From positions 48,786-112,785 of the forward strand of contig NZ_GG700642.1 of the NCBI RefSeq assembly GCF_000159995.1: 64,000 nucleotides of DNA, read 5' to 3'. Below are positions 45,347 through 53,585 of this stretch, in pieces. Both the position numbers and the translations under genes were made by a program. The notes beneath the pieces are model-generated. The model did no database searches, was not told the DNA's origin, and saw only the letters and a program-made list of their open reading frames with translations. This stretch comes from Alloprevotella tannerae ATCC 51259 (GTDB lineage: Bacteria > Bacteroidota > Bacteroidia > Bacteroidales > Bacteroidaceae). The number at the start of each line of letters is the position of its first letter. The first letter of the stretch is position 1.

Positions 45347-46371
45347 CGTGAGTTCGACGAATTTAGAACAAAGCAAGCTGTGTATCAATAGTCCTTTGCA
45401 GATTGATGCACGGCTTCTTTGGAAACAGGCAATAGGCAGCAATAGCCCCTAATAAGTTGACGATGAAATTGTCAAAGCATCTATGTCCGGAGTGTTCCAC
45501 TTGTGCGATGTTCTTAAGTTCATCATTCACCGTTTCTATAATGGCTCTTTTTCTGAGTAAAAGTCTGTCTGAAACACTCATTAAAGCTCCTTTCATGTTA
45601 CTTTTCAATTTGATAATAAGCTGTATTCCGTCAACGAAAAGCCTTTGAAAGAGGTTCTTGCCGATGTAGCCCTTGTCACCAAATAGCTTACCATATATAA
45701 GATCTATGAATGCTTTGTACTCCAAAGGCTTACGGTCATCAATATCTCCTGGCGTTATCATAAAGTTGAGAAGCTCTCCTTTCTCATTGCAAATCAAATG
45801 CAATTTGAAACCGAAGAACCAACCCATAGAGCATTTACCTCTTTGGGCTATGCCTTTGAAAACTTTGTGAATATGTATTCTCTGATTCTTGCAGACACGC
45901 AATGGTGTACTGTCAACAAAGCTTATGCCCGTGCATTTGCCCAAGAGGACCTTCTTGATAAACAAGCTTAAGGGGTACGGCTACCTCCCTTTCCAATTCT
46001 ACTAAACGGTTATAAGAAACAACATTGGGAAACAGATGGCGAAGATGCTTGCATACTTTTTCAAGATAGAAATGTTTAAAGCAGCGATAACCGGAATCGT
46101 GGAAAAGAATCATTATCAGCATGACTTCTGCCTTTGACATTGTAGAATTTCGATGATATTTTCTTTTTCCGGTAGGTTTTAGCGTATATTTTGCTGTCAT
46201 TGCATCAAAAAACTTGCAGAAGTCGTCTGCCATACAAAATATTTCAGTAACTTTGGCTTCGGTGATCATAGCGATTTTTGTTTGTAGTTCTATGTATATC
46301 AACACTTTAAAATTACAACAAATTTCGCTAATCACCAAATCTATAGACACTTATAATTCGTCGAACTCACG
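45347..46371 (-). mobile_element. IS982-family insertion sequence (full-length copy)
   Basis: A 1025-bp element bounded by 18-bp perfect terminal inverted repeats CGTGAGTTCGACGAATT.../...AATTCGTCGAACTCACG. It is flanked by TTAA on both sides (45343-45346 and 46372-46375), either a target duplication or an extension of the inverted repeats. It carries one transposase on the minus strand interrupted by a frameshift. A 440-bp deletion derivative of the same element lies at 48611-49050 in the same orientation. Confidence 0.9.
45363..46269 (-). pseudogene. IS982-family transposase, frameshifted
   Basis: The reading frame starts MITEAKVTEIFCMADDFCKFF at 46269 and ends ...INLQRTIDTQLALF at 45363. 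The DDE residues are expected in SFVDSTPLRVC, GDKGYIGKNLF and RAIIETVNDEL. The frame breaks at about 45950-45970: the N-terminal part reads EVAVPLKLVYQEG out of frame, while the continuation LFIKKVLLGKCTGISFVD is in the other frame, consistent with one extra base near CTTAAGC. No A-rich slippery heptamer is visible, so I treat it as a real frameshift and the copy as probably inactive on its own. Confidence 0.85.
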
Positions 46372-46653
46372 TTAAATACAATATTTAAGACTGTTGAAAT
46401 AGCTGAAGAAACAGGAAGTAAAATTATTGAGCTAGGGCAAACATCATATTATCCCAAAGTGATGTCTGGTGCTTTTGTTGAGAATATATACTATGGATTT
46501 TGGTCTGATAAAACATTATACAAATACTTTATTAAGCATCTTTTTGGCAAGATATGCACTCCGCCCCAAATACATCACCACGTTTATTCAGGTGTTGCCC
46601 AATCACAAGCATATCGTCTTCTAAAAGACAATAACATAAACCCTTTAAACTAA
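46372..46653 (+). pseudogene. 5'-truncated GNAT-like protein, C-terminal fragment
   Basis: An open frame enters directly from the IS end and runs 93 codons to TAA at 46651-46653 (…GSKIIELGQTSYYPKVMSGAFVENIYYGFWS…, then IHHHVYSGVAQSQAYRLL). It resembles the C-terminal end of a GNAT/FemAB-like acyltransferase, but the catalytic part is missing and the assignment is tentative. No matching N-terminal part is found on the left of the IS. The stop is 2 bp before the ATG of the MutS-like gene, so these were once one operon. Confidence 0.6.
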
Positions 46654-46655
46654 GA

Positions 46656-48425
46656 ATGAGTAAATTATATTATGTAGATAAGGTTAATAAACTATTGGTT
46701 GCACAAAGAGTTTTATCTAAGAAAAGCCATCTTTTGGTTTGGGGAAAATTAATATCATTTTGTCTTATGCTTATTGCTGGATGGAATGGACTGGATGGTT
46801 TCCCGAATATATGGTTGTCTCTCTCGGTCATATGCCTTCTTGTTTATCTATTTTTTGTGTATGCAGATAATAGAGTTGATAGAAAAAGAGAGCATAACCA
46901 ACAGATGATACAATTTTACGAAGATGAGATTGGATATTTGGGTAATGAGTTTTCTTTTCAAGACGGCAGTGAGTATATAGATATACACTCGCCATATTCT
47001 TATGATTTAGATATATTTGGCCCTGGGTCTTTGTTTCAAAGATTAAACCGAACCACAACAGTGCCTGGTGAGAAAGCTCTTGCACACAGGCTGATCAATG
47101 TGAACACAAGAATATCTAAGAACGATATAGACCAGGATGCAATAAACGAGCTTATGTTGTCGTCAGATTTTCGTGAGGATTATTTATCAACTCCTCACTT
47201 TAAGTCTAAAGTGATGGGAACTAGCATGTACTCTAATGTGAATACGATGCCAGATAAAAACATTAAATGGCTTCAAATATTTCCTATTTGTAGTTTTTTG
47301 TTGATTCTGTATCTTATTCTTAGCTACATACTTGTAGGAAAAATAAGTTCTATCACATCGGCAACCTTAACAGTATTATTTGTATTACAATTATTTATAA
47401 CGATAGCGTTAAGCAGTAAGCTTAAAACAGCCTTTTGTGTTTCCAAATCAATAATAGACTTCAATAAAGGTTATATGCCTGTCATTAAAAAGATTTCCGC
47501 TTATAACTTTAAGGCTTCGGAGCTTCGGGAAATTCGTGATATAGCTCAAGAGTATCTTGAGGATTTAAAATCAATTCAGCGAATTGAAAGTATATATGCT
47601 TTGAGGGCGAATCCTTTTTTATGGTTGCTTCTGAATGGTTTTCTGTCGATAGACGTTATGGAAGTTCTGAAATTTCAGCGATGGAAAGTAAGAAGATTAG
47701 CAAGCCTTCCTACGTTGTTAGAAAGTATAGGGAAGATTGAGGCTTTAGCAAGCTTTGCTCAATTCAATTTTAATCACGCTGATTATTGCATTGCAAAGCC
47801 GCAAGAGAATATGCTAATCAATATGAAAAATGGGAAGCATCCTTTTTTGGGAAACTCAGGTGTCGGAAATGATTTCTCGATTTCAAAAGGTTCTATTTCT
47901 ATTATAACGGGAGCTAATATGTCTGGTAAAAGTACGTTTTTAAGAACGATAGCTCTTAATCTTATTTTGGCAAAAAATGGATGTCGTGTTCCTGCTGATA
48001 AGTTCTATTTTAATCCCAACTCGCAAATATTTACAAGTATGAGAACTCGTGATGATATTAAAGGTGGGATATCCTATTTTCAATCTGAAATAATAAGACT
48101 GGACAAAGCTATAGACGTTGCATTAAACACTCCTAACGTAATTCTTTTTCTGGATGAAGTGCTTAAAGGAACTAATTCTATAGACAAGTTAGAAGGGACT
48201 AAAAAACTTTTGAGTTTCTTTGTAGAAAATGGGATTACAACAGTATTAGCAACACATGATATAGATGTTACATCTTTGAAATTATCAGGAGTTAAAAGGA
48301 ACTATTGTTTTGAGATAACCGCAGAAAATCCTCCGAGTTATCCTTACAAACTAACCAATGGAGTATGCCAGAATAAGAATGCTACTTTTTTAATCAATTG
48401 TATTTTGCAAAAACAACATAAATGA
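46656..48425 (+). CDS. Membrane-anchored MutS-family ATPase
   Basis: A 589-residue protein. Two pairs of hydrophobic segments (about 28-70 and 207-252) precede a C-terminal MutS domain V ATPase: GANMSGKSTFLRTIALNLILAKNG (Walker A about 423-430), SYFQSEIIRLDKAI, then VILFLDEVLKGTNSIDKLEGTKKLL (Walker B with the MutS signature) and TTVLATHDIDV. It lacks the mismatch-recognition and connector domains of MutS, so it is one of the MutS-related membrane proteins of unknown function. Base and codon use are far more AT-rich than neighbouring chromosomal genes, a sign of transfer. It overlaps the next truncated gene by 4 bp (ATGA). Confidence 0.82.
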   Translation: MSKLYYVDKVNKLLVAQRVLSKKSHLLVWGKLISFCLMLIAGWNGLDGFPNIWLSLSVICLLVYLFFVYADNRVDRKREHNQQMIQFYEDEIGYLGNEFSFQDGSEYIDIHSPYSYDLDIFGPGSLFQRLNRTTTVPGEKALAHRLINVNTRISKNDIDQDAINELMLSSDFREDYLSTPHFKSKVMGTSMYSNVNTMPDKNIKWLQIFPICSFLLILYLILSYILVGKISSITSATLTVLFVLQLFITIALSSKLKTAFCVSKSIIDFNKGYMPVIKKISAYNFKASELREIRDIAQEYLEDLKSIQRIESIYALRANPFLWLLLNGFLSIDVMEVLKFQRWKVRRLASLPTLLESIGKIEALASFAQFNFNHADYCIAKPQENMLINMKNGKHPFLGNSGVGNDFSISKGSISIITGANMSGKSTFLRTIALNLILAKNGCRVPADKFYFNPNSQIFTSMRTRDDIKGGISYFQSEIIRLDKAIDVALNTPNVILFLDEVLKGTNSIDKLEGTKKLLSFFVENGITTVLATHDIDVTSLKLSGVKRNYCFEITAENPPSYPYKLTNGVCQNKNATFLINCILQKQHK

Positions 48426-48610
48426 AAACTCTCATATTAAACACGTTCTCAACATTTCCAATGTTTAATCCTGCATACTTAAAAGGGTTCCTTCTAAGGG
48501 ATGGAATAGAATGTGAACATATAGATATCAATCAAATAGTTTGTTCCAAACTATTGAGTAAGGTACAGTTTGCACAAGGAATTATTTTTAGAGCACTCAA
48601 CCTAATGTAA
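48422..48610 (+). pseudogene. 3'-truncated gene, probable B12-binding radical SAM N-terminus
   Basis: The frame begins MKTLILNTFSTFPMFNPAYLKGFLLRDGIECEHIDINQIV and stops at TAA exactly at the IS boundary (48608-48610). The pattern of a short strand followed by a GFLLRDGIECEHIDIN helix-strand resembles the N-terminal cobalamin-binding domain of radical SAM proteins, but too little is left to be sure. It was translationally coupled to the MutS-like gene. Confidence 0.5.
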
Positions 48611-49050
48611 CGTGAGTTCGACGAATTCAGAACAAAGCAAGCTGTGTATCAATGGTCCTTTGCAGATTGATGCACGGCTCCTTTGGAAACAGATGGCGAA
48701 GATGCTTGCATACTTTTTCAAGATAGAAATGTTTAAAGCAGCGATAACCGGAATCGTGGAAAAGAATCATTATCAGCATGACTTCTGCCTTTGACATCGT
48801 GGAACTTCGATGATATTTTCTTTTTCCGGCAGGTTTTAGCGCATATTTTGTTGTCATAGCATCAAAAAACTTGCAGAAGTCGTCTGCCATACAAAATATT
48901 TCAGGAGTTTCCTTGAACGAAGTGAAAAACTTTGGCTTCGGTGATCATAGCAATTTTTGTTTGTAATTCTATGTATATCAACACCTTAAAATTACAACAA
49001 ATTTCGCTAATCGCCAAATCTATAGACACTTATAATTCATCGAACTCACG
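48611..49050 (-). mobile_element. Internally deleted IS982 copy (MITE-like, 440 bp)
   Basis: It has the same ends as the element at 45347-46371. The middle is missing between two short direct repeats GGAAACAG, at 45421-45428 and 46028-46035 in the full copy: removal of 607 bp and addition of 22 bp near 48904-48927 gives exactly 440. The remaining minus frame (48890 to 48627) fuses the transposase N-terminal MADDFCKFFDAM... to its last residues in frame. It has no transposase activity of its own. Confidence 0.9.
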
Positions 49051-49100
49051 TTATTTACGAAATATAGCTCAATATAATTAGAGTGTGTATACGCAAAAAT

Positions 49101-49133
49101 GAGCGCCTGAAAGCGGAAAACTCTCAGGCGCTC
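49101..49133 (-). terminator. Terminator of the zinc-ribbon gene
   Basis: GAGCGCCTGA (49101-49110) and TCAGGCGCTC (49124-49133) form a perfect 10-bp stem with a 13-nt loop. On the minus strand it is followed by ATTTTTG. Confidence 0.85.
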
Positions 49134-49154
49134 TTATCCTATTAAGTGGAAGGA

Positions 49155-49982
49155 TTATTCTTCCGTTTTTGTTTTGCGTGTAGTCGTGGTCTTGCGACGA
49201 CGCTTCGGTTTCTCCTCCTGTGTCTCGGCAGGCTTAACACCGGCAAGTTCGGGGTCGATCATAATGCGGCCGCAATATTCGCAGACAATGATTTTCTTGC
49301 GCATACGGATATCCAATTGACGCTGAGGCGGAATCTTATTGAAGCAACCGCCGCAAGCATCGCGCTGCACATAGACAATGCCTAAACCGTTACGGCTGTT
49401 TTTACGTATGCGCTTAAAAGCCGTCAGCAAGCGCGGTTCGATCTGAACTTCAAGCGTTTTACCTTTTTCGCGCAACTTCTCTTCCTGTGCTTTAGTCTCC
49501 GCAACGATATCGTCGAGTTCAGCTTTTTTCTCGGCTAAAGCTTGTTGGCGATCATCAAGCACTGCCTTGCACTCTTCAATCTCCTGCAAGCGCTTCTCAA
49601 TACCTACACGCGCCTCGCCAATCTTCTTATTCTGGAGCTCAATCTCGAGTGTTTGAAATTCGATTTCTTTCGAAAGCATATCATACTCGCGATTATTCTT
49701 CACATCCTTTTGCTGCTCTTGATAGCGATCCATCAAACTTTTGGCTTCCGCTATCTTGTGTTGCTTCATTTCGATATCAGCCTCTCTTGAAGCGACCTCT
49801 TCTTCATACTTATTGAGGCGCGTAGTAAATCCGGCGATCTCATCCTCCAAGTCTTGCACCTCAAGCGGGAGTTCGCCACGAAGCGTTTTGATCTTATCAA
49901 CCTCAGAGAGGGTTGTTTGCAACTGGTAAAGCGTTTTCAATTTCTGCTCTACAGACATTTCTGCAACATCTTTCTTTGCCAT
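49155..49982 (-). CDS. C4-type zinc-ribbon coiled-coil protein
   Basis: A 275-residue protein. A long coiled coil (about 10-190, heptad-rich, e.g. LQDLEDEIAGFTTRLNKYEEEV) is followed by a C4 zinc ribbon with CGGC near 208-211 and CEYCG near 233-237, and a lysine/arginine/threonine-rich tail. This is the zf-RING_7 family (CT398/DR0291-like), conserved in many bacteria. Some members bind nucleic acid or flagellar/secretion parts, but the role here is not known. It lies downstream of the Nif3-like gene on the same strand, 65 bp apart, as often seen. Confidence 0.88.
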   Translation of the reverse strand: MAKKDVAEMSVEQKLKTLYQLQTTLSEVDKIKTLRGELPLEVQDLEDEIAGFTTRLNKYEEEVASREADIEMKQHKIAEAKSLMDRYQEQQKDVKNNREYDMLSKEIEFQTLEIELQNKKIGEARVGIEKRLQEIEECKAVLDDRQQALAEKKAELDDIVAETKAQEEKLREKGKTLEVQIEPRLLTAFKRIRKNSRNGLGIVYVQRDACGGCFNKIPPQRQLDIRMRKKIIVCEYCGRIMIDPELAGVKPAETQEEKPKRRRKTTTTRKTKTEE

Positions 49983-50047
49983 AATTCGAAAAGGTTTAAT
50001 GTCGACCTTAGCTTAACGTGCAGTCGGCGCTGCATCGTCTCACTTGA

Positions 50048-50824
50048 TCATACCATGTATTTTATCGGATTCGTATTTATCGTTGTCTCATATAAAGGTA
50101 AGCCGGGACAATTGTGCTCCAAAATGCGTCGAAGCAGCTGAATCGTATATTGTTCCGTCTCATAATGCCCTGCCACACCAATCCAAATCTGGTTTTCGTG
50201 GCCAAAATAAGCGTGATAATGCATCTCGCCTGTCAGGAACACGTCAGCCCCTGCCGCAATAGCATCTGAGAGTAGGAAGTCCCCCGACCCGCCACACACG
50301 GCAATCGTTTGCACCGGACGCGCCGGCCCTTGATTATGCTTCAAGCAAAGGACCGCAAAAGCATTTTTTGCCCGCTTTAGAAAGCTATATGGCTCTTCCG
50401 GCATAGCCAGACGTCCTATAAGTCCGCTTCCTCCTTCACCTTCGGGACGTAAGAAGTCTACATCGTGCAGTCCTAAGCGCTCGGCAATCTCATAATTAAC
50501 GCCTCCGCGCGCATTATCCAAATTGGTATGGGCTGCATAAATAGCGATATCGCGCTTGATAGCCAAGCGCACGCAGCGTTCAACCTGCGTCGTATCACTC
50601 ACCTGCTTCAGTCCGCGAAAGAGCAAAGGATGATGCGCCACGATAAGATTACAACCTTTCGCAGCAGCCTCTTCTATGACGGCTTCCGTCACGTCTAAAC
50701 ACAATAAAGCCCCTGATGCTTCCACCTCTGTTAATCCAATCTGCAAGCCGGCATTATCATAGTCTTCTTGTAGCGGCAGGGGCGCGAACCTTTCAAGGGC
50801 CTCAGCGACTTCCTTTATTTTCAT
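50048..50824 (-). CDS. Nif3-like dinuclear metal centre protein
   Basis: A 258-residue NIF3/YbgI-family protein (GTP cyclohydrolase I type 2-like). Metal ligands are visible in NLIVAHHPLLFRGLK (about 60-74), AAHTNLDNARGGVNYEIA (about 95-112) and the C-terminal FLTGEMHYHAYFGH and GHYETEQ. The length is of the short type without the inserted PII-like domain. The start at 50824 is the first in-frame ATG after the -7 element at 50832-50839, implying a nearly leaderless mRNA. Physiological substrate unknown; co-transcribed with the zinc-ribbon gene. Confidence 0.9.
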   Translation of the reverse strand: MKIKEVAEALERFAPLPLQEDYDNAGLQIGLTEVEASGALLCLDVTEAVIEEAAAKGCNLIVAHHPLLFRGLKQVSDTTQVERCVRLAIKRDIAIYAAHTNLDNARGGVNYEIAERLGLHDVDFLRPEGEGGSGLIGRLAMPEEPYSFLKRAKNAFAVLCLKHNQGPARPVQTIAVCGGSGDFLLSDAIAAGADVFLTGEMHYHAYFGHENQIWIGVAGHYETEQYTIQLLRRILEHNCPGLPLYETTINTNPIKYMV

Positions 50825-50831
50825 TTCGTGG

Positions 50832-50839
50832 CAAAGATA
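50832..50839 (-). promoter_or_regulatory. Nif3-like gene -7 element
   Basis: TATCTTTG on the minus strand, only seven bases from the ATG, so the transcript would be leaderless or nearly so. Confidence 0.55.
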
Positions 50840-50993
50840 AGGCTTTTCGCGCAAACAACAGTCAAAATAGCACACAAAAGGATAAAGAAACGCTTCTCTA
50901 CCATCGCCCGGCGCATAAAAATGCACCACGCAGGCAATAATAGAGAAGCGTAAATCAAATGTAAGTTCTCCGAAAAAACTCGGGAAACTTCCT

Positions 50994-51872
50994 TTATTTA
51001 TAATATGTATGTTTGCCGGCAGCCAGCGTATTGAGCATCAGCATACAAATCGTCATCGGTCCGACACCACCGGGCACAGGCGTAATCCATTCGCACTTCG
51101 GAGCTACTTCGTCATACTTCACATCTCCCGACAAGCGGAAGCCGCTCTTACGCGTTTCATCTTTAACGCGCGTTGTACCGACATCGATAACCACAGCGCC
51201 TTCTTTTACCATCTCTGCTGTGATAAATTCTGGGCGGCCCATTGCGCCAACAAGAATATCTGCTTGGCGGCACTCTTCTGCTAAATTGGCCGTCCGACTA
51301 TGACAAACCGTCACCGTAGCATCTCCATAGCCTTTCTGCATCATAAGCGTAGCCAAAGGCTTGCCTACAATATTACTACGGCCTACAATAACGCATTTCT
51401 TTCCCTTCGTCGGGATATTGTTGCGCTGCAAAAGTTCGAGGATACCGAGCGGCGTAGCAGAGACAAAGCACGGCAAGCCTAACATCAAGCGACCTACATT
51501 TATCGGATGGAAACCATCTACGTCCTTGCGATAATCTATGGCTTCGATCACCTTTTGCTCTGAAATGTGAGCCGGCAAGGGCAATTGTACGATAAAGCCA
51601 TCTACGTTGTCGTCTTCATTGAGACGCTTTACGCAATTGAGCAACTCTTCTTCCGTCACGTCTTCTTCAAAACGAATCAGTGAAGACTCGAAGCCGCATA
51701 CCTCGCAGGCCTTAACTTTATTATTTACGTAGGTTTCACTGCCACCGTCGTGTCCGACGAGCACTGCAGCCAAATGGGGGCGTTTGCCGCCGGCCTCAAC
51801 AATTCTTTTTACTTCCTCGGCAATTTCTGCTTTAATCGCAGCAGCCGTGGCTTTGCCATCAAGAATTTTCAT
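50994..51872 (-). CDS. folD: Bifunctional methylene-THF dehydrogenase/cyclohydrolase
   Basis: Cytoplasmic NADP-dependent enzyme converting 5,10-methylene-THF to 10-formyl-THF. The 292 residues contain [24 protein letters not shown] with the catalytic Lys (YVNNK, near 52), [35 protein letters not shown], the nucleotide-binding [17 protein letters not shown] and the C-terminal [15 protein letters not shown]. It follows ffh after 63 bp on the same strand. Confidence 0.97.
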   Translation of the reverse strand: MKILDGKATAAAIKAEIAEEVKRIVEAGGKRPHLAAVLVGHDGGSETYVNNKVKACEVCGFESSLIRFEEDVTEEELLNCVKRLNEDDNVDGFIVQLPLPAHISEQKVIEAIDYRKDVDGFHPINVGRLMLGLPCFVSATPLGILELLQRNNIPTKGKKCVIVGRSNIVGKPLATLMMQKGYGDATVTVCHSRTANLAEECRQADILVGAMGRPEFITAEMVKEGAVVIDVGTTRVKDETRKSGFRLSGDVKYDEVAPKCEWITPVPGGVGPMTICMLMLNTLAAGKHTYYK

Positions 51873-51935
51873 CGTATGTGGATTATTATGTGAACAAAGG
51901 AGAAGTTGGGTTACACCTCTCTTGAATAAAATCTT

Positions 51936-53294
51936 TTATTGTGGGAAATTTTCGGGCAGATTAGGCATTTTTCCTTTCGGCATCTGCGCCATCATCTTGC
52001 CCATCTTTGAGCCTGTCATCATCTTCATCATCTTTCGCGTCTGCTCAAACTGCTTTAGGAGTCGATTAACGTCCTGTTGCGTTGTACCGGATCCTTTTGC
52101 GATGCGCATACGGCGTGATGTGTTTAATATTTCAGGGTGTTTGCGCTCTTTTGGCGTCATTGAAAGGATGATTGCCTCTATTCCCTTGAAGGCATCATCG
52201 TCAATATCTATATTCTTCAACGCTTTGCCAACGCCCGGAATCATAGACGCGAGCTCCTTCAAGTTACCCATTTTTTTGATCTGATAAATCTGGGCTAAGA
52301 AATCGTCGAAGTCAAACTGATTCTTCTGTATCTTGCGCTGCAAACGCTTGGCTTCAGCCTCGTCATATTGCTCTTGGGCACGCTCTACCAACGAAACAAC
52401 GTCGCCCATACCCAAGATACGGTCGGCCATACGCTCGGGATGGAAGATATCAAGCGCTTCAAGTTTTTCTCCGGTTCCGATAAACTTTATCGGCTTATTG
52501 ACTACCGTGCGAATACTTAACGCCGCACCACCACGCGTATCGCCATCCAACTTCGTTAATACGACGCCATCGAAATCCAAACGGTCATTAAATTCCTTCG
52601 CAGTATTAACAGCGTCCTGTCCGGTCATAGAATCGACAACGAAGAGCGTCTCATTTGGCCGTATATGCTCTTTAATAGTCGCGATCTCCGTCATCATCTT
52701 CTCGTCGATAGCCAAGCGGCCGGCCGTATCCACGATCACGAGGTCGTAACTCTTAGCTTTGGCTTCTTTGATCGCGTTTAGGGCAATACTTACCGGGTCT
52801 TGGTTGTCACGCTCACTATAAACGGGCACATCAATCTGCTCACCAAGCGTATGCAACTGGTCAATGGCGGCCGGGCGATACACGTCGCAAGCCACGAGCA
52901 AGGGGCGGCGGCGTTTTTTAGTCTTCATCATCAAAGCCAACTTACCGCTCATCGTCGTCTTACCCGAACCTTGCAGACCCGACATTAAGACTACGGCGGG
53001 ATGGCCTTCGATATTAAAATCAGCAGCCGTGCCTCCCATTAAGCGTGCAAGCTCATCGTGCACAATCTTAACCAGCAATTGGCCCGGTTTAACGGCCGTC
53101 AAAACGTGCTGACCCAGAGCTTTTTCTTTTACATCGTCTGTAAAAGATTTGGCAACTTTATAGTTAACGTCGGCATCCAGCAAGGCGCGGCGTACATCCT
53201 TCAATGTTTCGGCAACATTAATCTCGGTGATGCGGCCCTCGCCTTTCAGTATCTTAAACGACCGTTCCAGCCGTTCACTCAAATTATCAAACAT
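51936..53294 (-). CDS. ffh: Signal recognition particle protein Ffh
   Basis: GTPase that with 4.5S RNA delivers nascent membrane proteins to FtsY. The 452-residue product has the N domain (MFDNLSERLERSFKILKG...), G domain with GLQGSGKTTMSGKLA (about 108-122), DTAGRLAIDEKMM and TKLDGDTRGGAALSI. The methionine-rich M domain binds the signal peptide and RNA (STRRMRIAKGSGTT-like, here SRRMRIAKGSGTTQQDVNRLL; MMKMMTGSKMGKMM). Complete. Promoter at 53319-53326. No 4.5S RNA gene was recognised nearby. Confidence 0.97.
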   Translation of the reverse strand: MFDNLSERLERSFKILKGEGRITEINVAETLKDVRRALLDADVNYKVAKSFTDDVKEKALGQHVLTAVKPGQLLVKIVHDELARLMGGTAADFNIEGHPAVVLMSGLQGSGKTTMSGKLALMMKTKKRRRPLLVACDVYRPAAIDQLHTLGEQIDVPVYSERDNQDPVSIALNAIKEAKAKSYDLVIVDTAGRLAIDEKMMTEIATIKEHIRPNETLFVVDSMTGQDAVNTAKEFNDRLDFDGVVLTKLDGDTRGGAALSIRTVVNKPIKFIGTGEKLEALDIFHPERMADRILGMGDVVSLVERAQEQYDEAEAKRLQRKIQKNQFDFDDFLAQIYQIKKMGNLKELASMIPGVGKALKNIDIDDDAFKGIEAIILSMTPKERKHPEILNTSRRMRIAKGSGTTQQDVNRLLKQFEQTRKMMKMMTGSKMGKMMAQMPKGKMPNLPENFPQ

Positions 53295-53318
53295 GAATTT
53301 TGTCCTATTATTTTAGCG

Positions 53319-53326
53319 CAAAGATA
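53319..53326 (-). promoter_or_regulatory. ffh -7 element
   Basis: TATCTTTG on the minus strand, 24 bp before the ffh ATG. Confidence 0.6.
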
Positions 53327-53488
53327 GCATAAAAAGCAAAAATCTCCATTTTAGCGACCCACTAAGTTGCAAAGCCGCCTTAAAATAAAAGGCTTTTTCG
53401 TATTTCTGCCCTCCACTCAACACAAGAGGTCGTGCCTATTACACACAAAGAAAGCGCCCTCAGTTTACTTGCTTACAGCTCTTTTACA

Positions 53489-53507
53489 CTATCTTTGCAA
53501 AAGATAG
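53489..53507 (+). promoter_or_regulatory. -7 element inside a palindrome, GT2 gene
   Basis: TATCTTTG (53490-53497) is embedded in CTATCTTT-GCA-AAAGATAG, a perfect 8-bp dyad. The leader to the ATG at 53586 is about 80 nt. A repressor bound to this dyad would block the promoter; alternatively the dyad is chance, since the -7 box itself supplies half of it. Confidence 0.45.
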
Positions 53508-53585
53508 GTGGTAAAGCGGAGAATGGAGGCACCAAGTGCGCCCCTCGCCCACCCGACGCACATTTATAAACGCATTTGTATCCTT

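Larger units (their letters stand above)
45347..49050. mobile_element. Composite-transposon-like block
   Basis: Two directly oriented copies of the same IS982 element (full length 45347-46371 and deleted 48611-49050) bracket 2.2 kb of visibly AT-rich DNA. The cargo is a 5'-truncated gene, an intact MutS-like gene and a 3'-truncated gene. Both truncations fall exactly at IS ends. The outer flanks (TTAA left, TTAT right) do not form a clear target duplication. Capture by IS insertion and later recombination is inferred. Confidence 0.65.

Noticed and set aside
45913-45970. Programmed frameshift in the IS982 transposase
   Set aside because: No slippery heptamer (such as A-AAA-AAG) is present at the break, and IS982 transposases are normally single-frame, so a mutation is likelier.
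48627-48890. 87-aa protein as a separate gene
   Set aside because: It is the in-frame fusion of transposase ends in the deleted IS copy.
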